Source of the DNA: Trogon surrucura
Taxonomy: Eukaryota; Chordata; Aves; Trogoniformes; Trogonidae
Direction: 5' to 3'
Assembly (NCBI GenBank): GCA_020746105.1
Contig: CM036621.1
Span: 26,555,501 to 26,619,500, forward strand
DNA length: 64,000 bases
In this document: positions 1-14,073 of the stretch, piece by piece
Position numbering within the stretch: the first letter of the stretch is position 1
Layout of the letters: each line of letters starts with the position of its first letter
Position numbers and translations under genes: made by a program
Notes under the pieces: model-generated
Database searches by the model: none
The model's input: only the letters and a program-made list of their open reading frames with translations
What the model was told of the DNA's origin: nothing

Positions 1-2162
1 TTTACTGAGGTTTCAAGGGGAGGGCAGGCGGGAGAGCCGCATGGGGCTGGGCAGCCTCCCTCACACCCTGCTGCTTCCCCTGGGTCAGCACACGGGCCGA
101 GCCAGCAGGATTCGCACTGCTGGCGAGCCTGGTGTTCAGGTGACTTGTTAAGAAAATAATCTAAGTAGAGATGTCTGAACAGTGGAGGAAATAGCGATGA
201 GGATTTCCCAAGACATTTCTCAATTTTTAAAAAGTTGAGGAAATTTCAAGAGGTTTCATCATTTATTCAGGTGCGTAGTGCAGTCAGGAGGGAGAGTGAG
301 CTTTAGAATTTCCTGTTCTCCTTTCTCCGTCTGTCTGCCTGTCCATTCCTCCATTAAAAGAAGAAATGGTAAACTGAAAACCCACCACACAAAACTGCAA
401 AAATTGAAATCTGGGGCAAGTACTGAAATCGTAAACCTAAAAGGCTTTTTTCTTTTTTCTCCTTTTTGGTGTTGTTTAAAGCACAAAAGCTGCTCTTTGA
501 GAAGTACTATCTTGTGCACTTTGAAAGCCTTCAAACTTCAAAATCATTAACCATGCATTAAAGAGTTAATTAAGAGTTAATCTTGACCCAGTGGCTAGGC
601 AGTTTCAGTCTTTCAGTAATTAACAATTCTGTTTCCTCAGGATATGTCATTCCTCTCAGCTTTTCATCCTAGCTTGGTTTGTGCCATATTACTTTGCACT
701 ATCTTTAAAAAAAAAAAAAAAAAAGAAAAAAGGTTACTTTCACTGTTCGTGAATAACAGAATATTAGCGATGGAATTGCTAAAGAGGGACCATGAGGGAC
801 ATTGCTTTGGAGCTTTTTGTATTCTACGTTTGCCAGGGTTATCTATGCAGTGTCTCTGACAAGGTCCTTGGTGTTGCGGCTTTATTTTGACCTCTTCAAG
901 TGTATCATGCAACATGAATGAGTCTTTTGCAAATGTACACGGACTGGTGCGGGGGGTGTGTGTGAATTAATACATTATTACATAATTTTTAAGTCTCTCT
1001 AATCTGTCTCCTTTTTACTCAAGTTTAACAGTTTTACAAAATCCCATTTGAGCTAAATCATGTTAGAAGGAGCCTAATAACAGCTTTGTTTCTTGGTATT
1101 AAATCATATTTCATTTTAAAAGCAAAAACACTACAAAAAACATTATTAAATAACATTGTGATGCAACTGTTTAGAATTCACTCTGTACCATACAGATGGT
1201 ACCTGCCTGCAGAACTACTGCAATATAAAACAGATAACAAGTGCTCACAATATCAGTGTGTGTACATACTTGTGGGTGTATGTATCTATAGGTGTGTACA
1301 CACTGATGTCATAAGTGTATATACATATTGTGGTGTATTACTGTTATAGCATAATCCTCTTAAAAGCAAGTTTCTTTTCCCAGATGATCTCCTGCTAGCA
1401 TTTATCAGTTTTATTCTTTTAATGATTGATGCTTGTTTCTATGATGTGCTATTTGGTACATGGGACTTTATGGACTTAACAGTTTTATTAATTTGAGAGG
1501 TTTCCTCTACACAGTCAAGTGACTCAGTATGACAAAGGAAGTATCATAAATGAATTGATTTTTCACCTATTGGAATGTAATCCAGCAGTCATTTCATTAC
1601 TGTGGTTATTTCCCTTCAATTATCTGCAAACGTAAGCTGCTATATAACATCAGCTGACGGACAGAAAAAATGCAAATGTGACTGAGTTTCACAAATAACC
1701 GTCAGATTATTGATGCTTCATATTAATTTTTGTTCCTGAAGGCACAGTCTTCCTTGAGATAAACCAGATATTTATGAGTATTTTAAGTGAGCTTGATCTC
1801 CCAGGAAAATAACAGATAAAATGTCCAAAATTTTTGGTATTTGAACATGTAACGCTGTTGTTATGGAGGGCTGCATGTATACAACATGATGTGGTTTTTC
1901 TGTAAGACAGACTTTCTCATACCTCTCACTAGTGGGATCATAAAAGAATTGTATAAAATATAAACCGTTCTTATCACTGTATTTAGAAGGCTATAGTTTT
2001 CAAAGGAATAAGGCTGCAGAAATGACATAAAATCGAGATGCTAAATTTTCCCAGATGTCATTGAAAACTCCAGCCTAAAACTCTATGGCTTTATTCACAT
2101 ATTTACCCCTGAAATAGCTGTAGCTGTTTAAAGGTTATTTGCTTTTCACCCATTGTGAAAAG
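1..2162. other. Gene-free stretch
   Basis: No exon, RNA gene or transposon is recognisable. The first 130 bases are GC-richer, then the sequence is AT-rich. It holds an 18-A run at 707-724 continuing as an A-rich tract, and a degenerate TG/TA-rich low-complexity patch near 1255-1340. Open frames here are all under 100 codons, overlap on both strands and show no protein-like composition. Confidence 0.7.
707..731. repeat. Poly-A tract
   Basis: Eighteen consecutive A followed by G and more A. No retroposed gene or SINE body is recognisable immediately upstream, so it is read as simple sequence rather than a retrotransposon tail. Confidence 0.8.
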
Positions 2163-2476
2163 TAGGGTTAGGGATTGGGGTTGGGGTTGGAGTTAAGAGT
2201 TGTGGTTGGAGTTAGGGGTTAAAGGTTGGGGTTGGGGTTAGAGTTTGGAGTTGGGGGTTAGAGGTTAGAGTTAGGGGTTGTGGTTGGGGTTAGCATTTGG
2301 GTTGAGGTTAGTGGTTGCGGTTAGTGTTGGGGTTAGGGGTTGGGTTTAGCGTGTGGGATTTGGGTTACAGGTTGGGGTTATGGTTGGATTGGGGTTGGGG
2401 TTAGGGTTGTGGTTAGGGCTTGGGGTCAGAATTGGTGTTAGGGTTAGGGGTTGGAGTTACAGTTGGGCTTAGGGTC
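2163..2476 (+). repeat. Degenerate interstitial telomere-like repeat
   Basis: About 314 bases made almost wholly of GGGGTT, GGTTAG, GTTGGG and TTAGGG variants. Nine exact TTAGGG hexamers are visible, including a tandem pair near 2440. The G-rich strand is the + strand throughout. The edges are sharp: an AT-rich flank before 2163 and ordinary mixed sequence after 'cttagggtc'. Vertebrate telomeres are TTAGGG arrays, and internal degenerate arrays are known as interstitial telomeric sequences. It could equally be an independent G-rich minisatellite. The many GGG/GGGG runs would permit G-quadruplexes. The short reading frames around it are not genes. Confidence 0.85.
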
Positions 2477-5400
2477 TTACCTCAGCACAAACCATCATTA
2501 AAGAGACACAATTCTGAGTTTCACAATTGAATAGACAGAAACTCAGGTAAATTCCTCCTCCTGTGATCCCAAGCCAAAGCACTCTGGTGCAGGGAGGATA
2601 TTCCTAACGGTATACAGTGCTTGAAATGCTGCAGGGGACCAGGGGGAATGGATGGTTGTGTCTGTTCCTTCTCCAGGGAGGTAGTTTTGCTGCCTTTCAC
2701 AAGCTCTCTTAAACCTGAGAGCAAAGCAATGCCAGAGAATATAGTAAAGGAAAAAAATGTCCCAAATTACGGTAACAATTTATTGACATTCCACATTTTA
2801 ATCTTTAAAAGCATTGAAAATAGCTAAAAGTAAATAAAATATCTCGGGTAAGCTATGAGAATGAAAGCGTGAGCAGTTCCTTGATTCAGTGTATTCTTTG
2901 TGGCTTAAGATACTGCATGGAATTATGTAGGAACACGTAGCTGCCAGAGCATTGCATTATAAATATAACATTTTATCACATGAGAGGAATATATGACATT
3001 TGAAGCCAGAAAAACAGGTGTATTCATGTTGTGTTATTCTTTCTTCCTAGGTTTTGTTTTCACACACTGTATGTGGTTACATCGAATTATTCATGTGTGT
3101 TAATTCTAGGTTTCATTCATGGGTTTGCAAGATGAAGAGAGACAGACTCAAACATGGGAAAAATTACTAAACCCGAAACAAATTCAAAGTGAATGAGTAT
3201 TCCTGCTTTCTACCTTGGCTGTTTCATTATCACTCAGACCCATAATCACTAATAAAGGTTTACAGTATGTCTGGCATTAGAGTCGGCTTCTATGTGCAAA
3301 GCATATCTTTCAAATTAAATCTGTGGCAAGAAACAAGGGTCCCCTTTAGACTGTGCTTACATGGGAAGAGGTTACAGATGTACCTGCGTTAGGCTAATAT
3401 GTCTGAAATCTTAAAATTAGTGAAAAAATCAGGAGAATATGGAAGTGAATTTTTCTGGTTCACCTCAAAATGACTTCATAACCAAATATTCAAAGTTTTT
3501 GAAAGTATTTGTGATTATCTTCCTCTTAAATATTCCCATTTGTGCTATAAAGACAACTTGTCTCTGGTCACTTATTTGGCTTCTAGTTATGTAATACAAT
3601 GGTATAAATACAGCATATACTTTAATTTTTTGTACCATTGGGTATCTAAGTGATCATAACTGGTCAGGTCAGAATCACCTTATAATATGCCACTTCTTAT
3701 CTTTTTCTCTTGTGTGTGGTTTGTATGTTTTTTCCTTTGTTATGCAAAGTATTAAGTGTTTTATGGAGAGAGAAAGAAGAGGGATCTTTTCTGAGATCTG
3801 GTATCATTGAGTTTACTTCATTTTCAAAATAAGATCAAGCAATGTGAATTTCACGAAGGCCAAACTGGGAAAAAAAGAATTGTGTGAGTTAGCTTTGTCA
3901 GCATCTCAGCTAGAAGAATATCTTACTGCTCTCTTCAGTATAACTTTTGAATGCATGTCTTTGCAGAGAAACTTCAAAAGGAAGATCTCAAATGTCAACT
4001 CTAAGCCAAGAGAAGTTTTCATTATGAGGGATAACAGTACCACGTTGGTGTGTCATTGTTACAGGTCATCAAAAAAAACACAAACATGAAAAGAACAAAC
4101 TTAATGTTGATTCATCCTTTATTCACTCACAACAGCATCAAGATGTAGTTCTGACCTCGGTTGTATCTCAATACAGCCAGATTAACTTGGCAGAATTACA
4201 CCAATTTTAAGCCACAGCGGGATCAAAATCCCACCTTCGATGTTTACAACAGTAAATTCTAAGCAAAATCATTGCAACATACTTCATCCTCATCAATCTA
4301 TTTTTCTTTGCGTTTGCTTGAAGAGTCATCTAACATGATCTCTTTTCTGTGTTAAAAAGTGGTAAGGATTGGCTTGTTTTTTCTATTTATGGGACACACA
4401 ATGGATCACACAAATGGGTAAAAGCAATAGAGAAGAAAATAATGAAGAAGATCAATATCGCTCCCTTTGAGATTATATAATCAGTTGTGGCGTACTTTGG
4501 TATTCAAGATGTCTAGTTTCTGCCCGTTGAATGCAAAAGCTGCTCCAGAGAAACTAAAGGAAACACTGATGCGCCCTTTGATGTGAGCTCCAAGTATCAA
4601 GAGAGCTGTTGCCTGTAAACATCTCATATTTCATTAGTACTTCTCCAGATCTTAAGGAAATCCTGATTCATGTAATAGGTGGTAATTTACCTTAGACACT
4701 TCCCATCTACAGAACAGTACGGCCTGCAAAAAAAAAAGTCTTTTCTAGGAAAAAACCTCCTCCATCATTTAATATGTTAGGCTTACATTGTTTCAATGTG
4801 TAAGACTTTTTTTTTCATTAAGCAATGGGTAGCACAACAGAAAAATAACTCTTTTGAATACAGAAACAAAGTCTTGTTCAACTGACAAGTGAGAGTTAGA
4901 CCAACTTCCTAAGGGAAAATTCTCCCCAAATTCTCAAATCTAGCTGTGTTAAATTTCTGGGTATGTTTTGTGTAAAAGTAGTTTGATTAGGTATCTCACG
5001 AAACAAAATATATTTCCCTCCAATGACGTGTAGAAGTGGGTAATTATTATTTTTTTTTCTTCTTAATGATATTGTATTGGCTGAAACTATGATTGCAGGA
5101 TAACTTACCCATTTTGAGAACTTGCATTACTCTTGCCAGAAGAGTTTGGCTTTTAAAAAATTCTGTGGATGAGCACCAAAAATGGAGATGGAAATGATGA
5201 CTGTGGTATTCTCCCCCTGATGATGAATAAGTTATGCAATAGGTTCCTGTCCCTCTTCTAGCTAGTGCTAAAGAAATAACCCAGAATGTTTTATAATGTG
5301 TATGTTTGCATCTTTTCCTGGTATCTTCGTAATACATGATTCAGATGTTTGCTATGGCTTATGTAGATGCTGGGTTTTTACATGTCTCCCAAATATCGGA

Positions 5401-6179
5401 GGCTATCAGATCACTTCCTTTCTCATTAAATGAATATTTAAGAAATCTCTTGGTAGTGTTGAACAGCTTCAAGAGAAAATGCTAATAGCAATGAGAATAT
5501 TTTATAATGCAATTGTTACAGTAATCTTTTGAAAATGGACTTGTAAACTCAAGTCCTATTTAGAACTTCAGTTAATCTGGATTTCCAGAATTTTTGTCAC
5601 GTTTTCTACTTCTCCATACACTTGAGGTACTGGGTCTAAGAAGAATTAGTACCCCTCATTCCACTTCTGTCTTGTGATTGCAGCATAAAATTAGCCTTTC
5701 ATTTGTGTTAATTACATCAGGAATGCCTTTAAGAAAACAAAGCAAATAATTTTTTTTTCATGCAGATCTCTCTTGGGTCAAACGAAAGCAAAGATATTTT
5801 GGAGTTTTTTTAATGCAAAGAGAAAAGTTAATTTCTATTCGAAAGTGAAGTCAGTTGTTGTTTCCACTGGTCTATCAGATCAAACTGCAAATGGCGATGC
5901 TGGCACAGAGATGGCCGACCAAGGGACCAGGCTTCACCTCACCCAGTGCAGGGGCTGAGTTGGGAGGTGTGAGGGGAATGGGTAGGGAAGGCCAAGGTCA
6001 GTCAGAGTCCTCAGCACCAGGTGATAAATGTGCTCCCAAGCTGCAAGGCAGATCATATTTGTCTATGATCCTTCTTACAGTCTCATGGTAAATTTACCAC
6101 TGGTAGATTATAGTTTTTTGATGTCCTCCGCTGGTGTACAGTGAGCAAGTGTCACTTGTGGCTGTCCTGTGAGGAGAAG
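2477..6179. other. Gene-free AT-rich stretch
   Basis: No repeat family, exon or RNA gene is recognised. Short A/T homopolymers occur, for example around 4725, 4806, 5045 and 5750. The largest frames, 81 to 96 codons, have no recognisable motif and no supporting splice or transcription signals. Confidence 0.65.
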
Positions 6180-6610
6180 GAGATAAATGTTGGTGATTAA
6201 TGATGTGGACACTATCTAGCAGCAGGAGCCCATCAACCTGTGACAACTTTCTCTTCCTTGGGCATTAAACTCCTAAATGCTGTCACAATCCCGGAATAGA
6301 TTGTAGCAGACAGCAGGGAGAGAGGGACGGGAAGGAGTTTCTTAAAGCTTTTCTTTTCCCTTTAGTAGATGTTTTTGCCTCCCTTACTTTGTTAGACCCC
6401 AAAAAAAGTATGGAGAAAGGTTAATTTCATCTGTCTCCCCATCTGTTTGGCAAATATCGATTCCCTCCTGGCTGTTCCCGCTGGAGTGTGATCATTACCG
6501 TGCTTTCTGATTGCAACTTTGTTTGTGAACATGATCAGCAAAGGCCAGTGCTGTGCTGGGATCAGGGCTTTTATTAATGTAATTGCTACAAGAACATACA
6601 GCTTTGGTGT
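6180..6610. promoter_or_regulatory. Possible conserved noncoding element
   Basis: Speculative. The segment is evenly mixed in composition, lacks simple repeats and long frames, and is packed with transcription-factor-like words: GATTAATGATG near 6196, TTATTAATGTAATTG near 6570, a TGATCATTA-type site near 6489, and ATCGAT near 6457. Such texture is typical of vertebrate developmental enhancers, but the call is an impression that only an alignment with other birds or mammals could settle. Confidence 0.2.
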
Positions 6611-9600
6611 GGCTAGTTTTGATATAAACAGTGGCTAGTTCTTTCTCTCTAAAGTCTCAGGATTGGCAGATGTTTTAAAAGACAGGATTTTTTTTTTTCT
6701 TTCTCCAGATGGGCTTTTAAAATTAAACAGCATTGCCAAAAAAAGAAAAGGGTAGAAACCACTTATGGAAAATCATGAGGTGTTCATGTACTTTGAACAA
6801 AATAACCAGAATTTGATCCATAGTGACCATCCCTCAGAGTGACACAGCATGAGAAAGCTTAAGTAGAACAGCCAGCTGACCAAGTGAAGAGGAGGCTGTG
6901 TGAGCCTTGCTGGAAATGAGGAGCTGCGAGGGGCTGAGGCCTGGGGACCCTGCCCGCCCGCTTACAGCAGAGCTGCTGCCAGAGGCCTGGGAGAGGTTGG
7001 GTTCTGCCAGGCAAGAAAAGGCTCCTGTCCGTGAGCCTTGCCTGAGGGAGGGAAGATGTGCCGAAGGGAGGGGAGAAAAGACAGGAAAGGAGAGATTTTA
7101 GCATTCAGCAGAAGTGGCCGATGGTGAAAGGGCAAGTTTGCTCTGCTCTGGGAGGGGAGGCTGTGAGGGACGCGGGTCTCAGTTCTTTGAGTTCCCCTGG
7201 AGAACTACAGCTACGTCCTGAAGAAGCACATCTTGAAGACACAAACAAGCCTCAGTGAAGTGCCAGACACATGCAGTAAGATCTTTAAACAGTTGATTCT
7301 TCTTGCAGTGTTTTCTCTTGCGCATGGCACCTGACACATTTAATTTCAAATTGCAGATTATAGTCAACAGTGCAGCATTCCCTGAGAAAGAGTTAGTATC
7401 GAAATAATTTCTCAAAACTGTGTTTAACAGCTTCTTAGCTTTCCTAACTAAGAGTGGAGCAACCTGCAGTTAGAAAACTGAATTTTCTTTTAAGTCATTA
7501 TTTCTTATTTTGTCACACTCTAATTTTTTATTTATGTCGTACAGCTGTGGATGAGCACTGATACAGAGCATTGTATTCTGTCTCAGGTGTGAAAAAACAG
7601 CTGCATGAGTTATGAACATGCCATCTCACTTGAGTATATTGATACTTCCCATATGTTATTGGCTTATGAAATGAATACTGATTATAAAGAAAAAAACATG
7701 ATGAGTAAGGTAATTCAGAAAGATCCTAGCTATAAAGTTTGCAAATAATTTTGTGCATTTTTTTTCAAAAAAAAAATGGGGAACGCAGTCCTATCTGCAG
7801 TTTTGATACTTTAAATGTAGGAGTTCAGATCCTCAATTCCTGTATTTCACGCAGGCTTACATTCAGGGTTTTTCTACTGATATACCCTGGAATGTTCATT
7901 AAAATACATCGTGGCAGAGAGAGAGGAGAGAAGAGAAGAGATCGCCTTCCTGTAGCTTGTCATGATTTTTCATACTTTCAGTAAAGAACTTAGAAGCAGA
8001 TTCACTCCAGAACGTCTCCTTGGACAGGAGCATGGTAAGACAGGCTGGGACTCTGTGAAGAAGTTAAGCACGGTGTCTGGCACATCTCTTACTACAGAGA
8101 GGAGCAGCACAGGGTCCCTTTGGGAGTTGCACCTGCCAGAAGCGGCGCTAGCCTTTAATCATTTCCTTAATGTGTGAAAAACAGTGTAAAAAAGAGAACT
8201 TTCTTCTGGTTTTGTGGCATTTCTTGACTGGAAGAAACTGTTAGAGATCTGTTCTCTGAGACACTGAGTCATTGTTTTGTACCCTGAGGCACTAAAGCCC
8301 CCAAAGACCCTGAAATTGTTCAAATACAATATGAATAAAAAAGCACCTGCTTTTGCCACCAGAACAATATTGTTTGTGTATATTAAAACTGAAACAAGAT
8401 CCTTAGATGCTGAGAATTCAAGGACTTTTGTTTGTATATCCCCAATTATTCAAGAAGCCTTTGACAAAAGCAGCTTCTCTTGGAGGCATGAGCAGAGGGC
8501 TGAGCTTGCTCCAAGGGAAATCTACTGTGACTGGAGTAATTCTCTCACTGCTTCTGGAAGCAGGTATCAGCGCTGGTTATTGCTGTTTGGATGTATTACC
8601 ACAATAATAATATCATACAAAAATTGAGACGTTGTGAATTTGGAGTGTGCAGCACAGTGAATCTCTAACCCTATTTGTACCTACTGGGGTTGGAGCCAGC
8701 AATAATATTGGAGAGTTTAGTAAGGAGGCATCCAGAATGGACTGGTGTTGGTAACAGGAGTCCAGAAGGCTGAGAACTATGTCCTGCCAGCAACAGCTAC
8801 CTTTATTAGCAAGAAGAGGGCTTCTAGGAACTTATTGTGACTATAATGTGTTAATTGCACTCATCATAGATGTGGCTGACTGGTTCACTTGTTCCTGAGG
8901 GCACAAGGAGATGGGACACGAAGACTGGTTCTTGCAGCAAAGGCAGACGGTGTAAGAGAAGTGCTAGAAATTTGGAGGGAGAGACTGTGTGAGGGTGTTA
9001 AGCCAAGAATTCCTTTGGTTCTGTCAATTCATTCCCAAAACAACATACCTGAATTTCTTAAAATGCAGAAATAACTTGTGTGCTTTTGGAGGAGGGGAGG
9101 AAGCAAAGGCAAATTATATTCCTTCAACTGCGGTGTAATTCCAGCATCCTTTCACAGCTGTAAATCTCTCTCAGAAAGCTTTGAAAGTCTTTTTGAGTGT
9201 TAAAAGCTTGGGTGGTCAAGGTCAGCTGAGTTCCTTCCTCCCTCTTTTCCCAGACAATGAATACTTTTAAGAGGCCTACCCTTCTAGTTAGGTTTCGTTA
9301 TCTGCACTTTTTATATCCCTCTCCCTACAGGAAACAAAGAAGCACATACAGCCAGCCAGGGGCTCCACTGGAGGACTGTATAATTCCTAATGCCGATTTA
9401 AAAGAGAAGAATCCTTCTTTTCTTTTCTTGCATATTCCCAAAAGACATGATCAATATCTAGTGAACCTGTGCAAGCGCAGATCTATTCACTGCTCTGTGT
9501 TGCGATGCATCTTCTGAGCTGTACCTGAGAATGTTATGTTGCACAAACAAACAAGCACCAACAAATAGCTCTGATCTTACAATACTGAAAATATTTCCTG

Positions 9601-12600
9601 GGCCATATTCAGGTCCTGCTCCATTCACATGCAGTATTTTCTGCATGTGAGAATTTTACTTTTTGCTCATATGTGTCCAGTTTTGAATACGTGCTTTGAT
9701 TTATGAAAGAATAGCACACACTGTTGCAGATAATAGGACACGTTAGGCATTTCAGCAGAGAGCAACTTGAAAACACTGGCTTGTTCCAACTGATTTTAAA
9801 GGTACAGGACAATGTTCTGAAAGGAAGCTATGCCTTCCTTTCCCACTGGTTACCTTAAAAATCTCTCATATGTAAATCCTTCTGTAAAAATGCTGCAGAT
9901 AGCTGTGTTTCTGAAAGATTAAACTACATTCTGCAGCATATATGTCACATAATTCCTTTGATTTTTAAAATTCATGTCTCCTTATTGTTTTCTTATATTG
10001 ACAAAATTTCTGTACCTTTGAAAGTGGAGGTCTGCTTATTAGGACCCTTTCAAGTCAGTTCATGATACACTTGTTCTTATTATGAAACAGGACCAAGGTT
10101 TAAGCACAATTACCTGCCATGCAATTCTGACTTGTCCAAAGCTTAGGCAGCCTCCTGCATTTGCTTGGTTTGACTCTGTGGCTGGTGGTACATGAAGAAG
10201 AAGTTACGTGGCCAACATCCACCTCATTTCCAGAATGGTGACCACGGCTGAGCACCATCTGTGTCACGCGTGTAGGGCAGGGTCCAAGCTCCTGTCTCTG
10301 AACTGGCCGGGAGCCACCTTTGCCGCTCGCTTGCTCTGCAGATGCTGTCAGCCTGGTGTGGTCATGACATTCACCAGCCAGGTCCCCACCACAGTCTCTT
10401 CCAGCAATTAGCATCTTTGATTTCACTGGGAGACTGCCATGGTCCTGCTGTATTGTCAGTTCATTTCTAGTTACTATAAAGCAATGGAATAGAGGCAGCT
10501 GTTTCTGCTCTGGGTGCACAAAAACTGCAGAAAGCTCAAACTCCACAATGGGAAGGGAAATCCAGGTGCTATTCTCATGGTAGGAGGGAATTCCAAATAT
10601 TCCAAAGGCTTTTTGGGTGGGAGAAAATAATTATGGGGTTTTCTTGAGATTTTCCCTTTGTTTCTTGTAATTATTTTTACTTACTCCTTTGAACTGTTGA
10701 GATGTTGAGATGTTGAAGGCAAAACCTGAGTAATGTCCTTTTCTATCAAACCCAGCAAGACAGTAGGAAAAGACATCACATTTTTAGCATAAAGAATAAC
10801 CACTGTAGCACTTGAAGGCTGGTATCAGGCTAAGGAGTGAACCACATATTAAAAGCTCTGCTGCAGTGCCAAAGACAAAACTCATCCACTTTCTGGTATG
10901 TGTCTTACACATGAGTCAGAGTGCAAATTCACCTTTCATATGTATTGATAGTAGAAAAACAGATTGGCATTTGCATAGGGTGAAGCAACTATGGAAATTC
11001 TCAGTATGAACTCTTAGAACATGCTAAAACCAAATGTAAAAATGTAGATGGCTTAGGTGACCCTGGCCCTAGTGGTGTTAAAACCACGTTTAAACATGTT
11101 ACGAAATACTTCTACCACTCCTTTTCCACCCCACATTTCTGTCCCTAGCTTCAAGTGGGAAATGTCACCAGCACTTCCAAGTATAAAAAAAAACCCTCCT
11201 GCCTGTTTCTACTGCTGGCAGTTTCTTTAGTCTGCACAGACGGGGTACTTCTCTCGAAAAAGTCATGCCAGAAATTGCACAGACAGTCAACTGTTGTGAT
11301 TTTGTCCTTGCTGCCCATTTCCCTAACTCCCTCTCTGCCAGAGAAGATTCCCCTTTTCTGAAGCAGTGTGAAGAAACTCTATTTCCACTGGGAATAAGAA
11401 ACAGTGAATTCTTAATTCTCTTTTAAGGCTATTTAACAACTTCCTTTAGCCGAAGTTTCCTAAAGAGCGAAGCAGTGTTTGCCACATCCAATCATTCAAA
11501 ACTTTGGAAAAAGTTTCAGGAAATCTGTCCTGCTGCAGAGGAAGCCGTGTATTCAGCATCCCTCAGAGGAATTACAGACCCGAAAGACTCCTGTTTCATC
11601 CAAGAACGTGTCTGTCGGTTGAGTGTTTGTTCCTAAACAGCATGTGCACATGCAGACCTATGTTCTAAGACTCTTCAAGAGCTTTGATTTTTCCATCATA
11701 GCAGAAAACCTCCTTCACAAAGTTTGTGTGTTGTTTCTCTTTCTGCATGCTAGGTATAAACATACTGGCCTGGTAACTAAGGGAAAAGAGTGGATCTTTG
11801 CATGACTATTCTTCAGTGACTGAGGTTCCCAGTGAGGGGAGAATTGAATCTTTGGCTTCTGGGGGAGACCATGGAGCAGAAACACAGCCGGAGCCCACAT
11901 GGGTAGATACAGGAATTGTCTTCTCTGTGCCCAGACATGTAAGTGCTTTATGAGGATGCTTCAGTGGAGCTCAGAGCGACCGAGACACGTATTTGGCTCT
12001 TTCAAATACAAGGTTAGGATGACGGAATTTTCTGTTTCGCTTCAATCGGGTGCTGGAGGCTTTGCTTTCTACTTCATTCTCTCATTTGAGTCTCTAAATT
12101 TCGTGCAACTAAAAATTTCCAGATTCTCTTTCTCCTAACGTGCGTATTACATAATTGTGCTTGTACTTCTGCAACCTTTCTATGACTTGTAACATTTATA
12201 TATTTTTTAAATCTCTTTTTCTTTGCTAGATTCTCAGGTTGACAAACTAATGGTCTTTTTCAGAGTTATGTTTAAATGATATGTGCCACATTTGATTGAG
12301 GAAATTTCTTCTGTAATTTTGAAGTGAGATTCAATGCCAGAAATAAGTGAATGATACAATTTCCTCATCCTAAAAAATGTAACTGGTAAGTTCTATGAAA
12401 CTCCTGCCTTGCTCCCAAAGAGGTGGCTTCATTTTCATGTTGATGAACTTTTGGAGTAATACTCTGATCAAAGTATAGACCAAATGTTAAGTAACAGAGA
12501 TGCTCTGGGTTAAAGTTACTCACTCAGTTGCCAAAATATTTTTTCCTTTCCGTTCCACATGGCAGAAGCTTCTACTGATACGACAATATTAGACAGTTAA

Positions 12601-13252
12601 CTTGTAACCATGCCAAAAAAAAAAAAAAAAGAATAAAAATAAAAGAAAAAAGAAAGAGCTCCCTGAAGAATCTCCACTGGGTTTTAAACAAATGAGAACA
12701 TGTTTTATAATTCTGTTTTGTTTTGATTATAGGTGATTTCAAGAAAGGTATAGGAGAGCCAGGTACAAAATCCAGGCAAAATAAATGTATCTGATAAAGT
12801 TACTGATCGTTGCAAATTTTTTTTAAGCTGTTAATAATTTAAGTTTCAAAACACTTTTTTTTTTTTTTAAATTATTTCTCTGTGTGATGTTTGTGTTCTC
12901 TGCTGGATTGAGGTTTTGGTAAAAGGGATTTGTGAAAATGGTTATGTGTCTTCATCCAAAAAACAAACATTCACTTCAATTCTTTTTTTTAAACAGCTAA
13001 AAACATACTACTCTATAAAGATCTTTTAGTCTTGAAAACTCCTATATTAAATTCTAAAGACTAGAATTATTGAGTATTTCATCCAAGTTTCATGTCTATA
13101 CTGAAACCCAAAGTCAGATGTTCTTAATATATTTATAGATTTCACAGTAAATGGCTTGCACAGCTCTGTTCTCAAACTTGGGGAGTTTGAAGCATGTTTT
13201 TCAATTTGAAATGGGTTTTCTTTAATCTGGTGCTAAGGTGAAGTGTCATGCA

Positions 13253-13268
13253 ATAACATTAATGTTAT
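13253..13268. repeat. 16-bp perfect palindrome
   Basis: ATAACATTAATGTTAT is fully self-complementary with no spacer and is centred on ATTAAT. It could be a dimeric homeodomain-like site or chance in AT-rich DNA. No neighbouring feature explains it. Confidence 0.7.
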
Positions 13269-14045
13269 GATTTACTGGAGCCTGTTAAGTCCAATTTGTT
13301 ATCTCAGGTATTTCCATTGTAGATTGGGTATCTAGTTTCCTTTATAGCTCAATTTCCAAGCATCATGAAGTACTGACAAAGTTAAACTGCTTGTGTACTT
13401 TAAATATAGAAACCTTACAAACTTTAAATACAGATTTTAATTTCTTTTCATTATTAATTTGTCTAAATTGGGAAGTGAAGTTTAAAAATGAGACTGGAAA
13501 AAGAGCTGCCCTTAGGACAATAGTAAAGTCATTCGGTTGTTTCTTTATGTGACATGAAGAAACTTTAACTGACTATTTGGTAGTCTATGATTTTTAGCCT
13601 ACTCCTTTAGGTTTGTCCATGGGAAAATTCCAGCAAAATAAGTTAAATGATCTGTGTGAAACTAAAAAGCTAGCAAAAACTGTTTCATCCAGTTTCATTT
13701 ACCACAGTTAAATTTAAGTTCAAATACATACAAGGTATGAAATGGATATGTGATATTATAGATATTTTTATACACTTTTGGTGCATCTATTTATAATAAA
13801 AGCATTTAAGCGCATTGCAAAACTCTTAATACAAAGTCTACAAAGGTCATCATTTAAGTCAGATCACCCTCTCTCCTCCTCATCTTGTCTCAAAATATGT
13901 AGTCAGAGGGGATTCAGTATCCCCAGGAATTCACATTCATGAATGAAAGAATGATACAGTTAATGGACCAATGTTGGAGTTAATGTCTGTGGTTTAGAAT
14001 AAGTCAGAGAGATTCATCAGTGGAGCCAATTTCTTTGTTGAATGT

Positions 14046-14073
14046 TAATAATATAGGCAAACCTATATTATTA
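14046..14073. repeat. Perfect 12-bp inverted repeat, 4-nt loop
   Basis: The left arm TAATAATATAGG (14046-14057) and right arm CCTATATTATTA (14062-14073) are exact reverse complements separated by CAAA. There is no downstream T-run or coding region, so this is not a prokaryotic terminator. It may be a cruciform-prone site or the remnant of a small inverted duplication. Confidence 0.8.

Noticed and set aside
2163-2476. True chromosome end
   Set aside because: Unique sequence lies on both sides and the units are degenerate, so this is internal.
10100-10546. 148-codon minus-strand open frame
   Set aside because: GC-richer patch gives fewer stops; sequence not recognised and lacks protein-like pattern.
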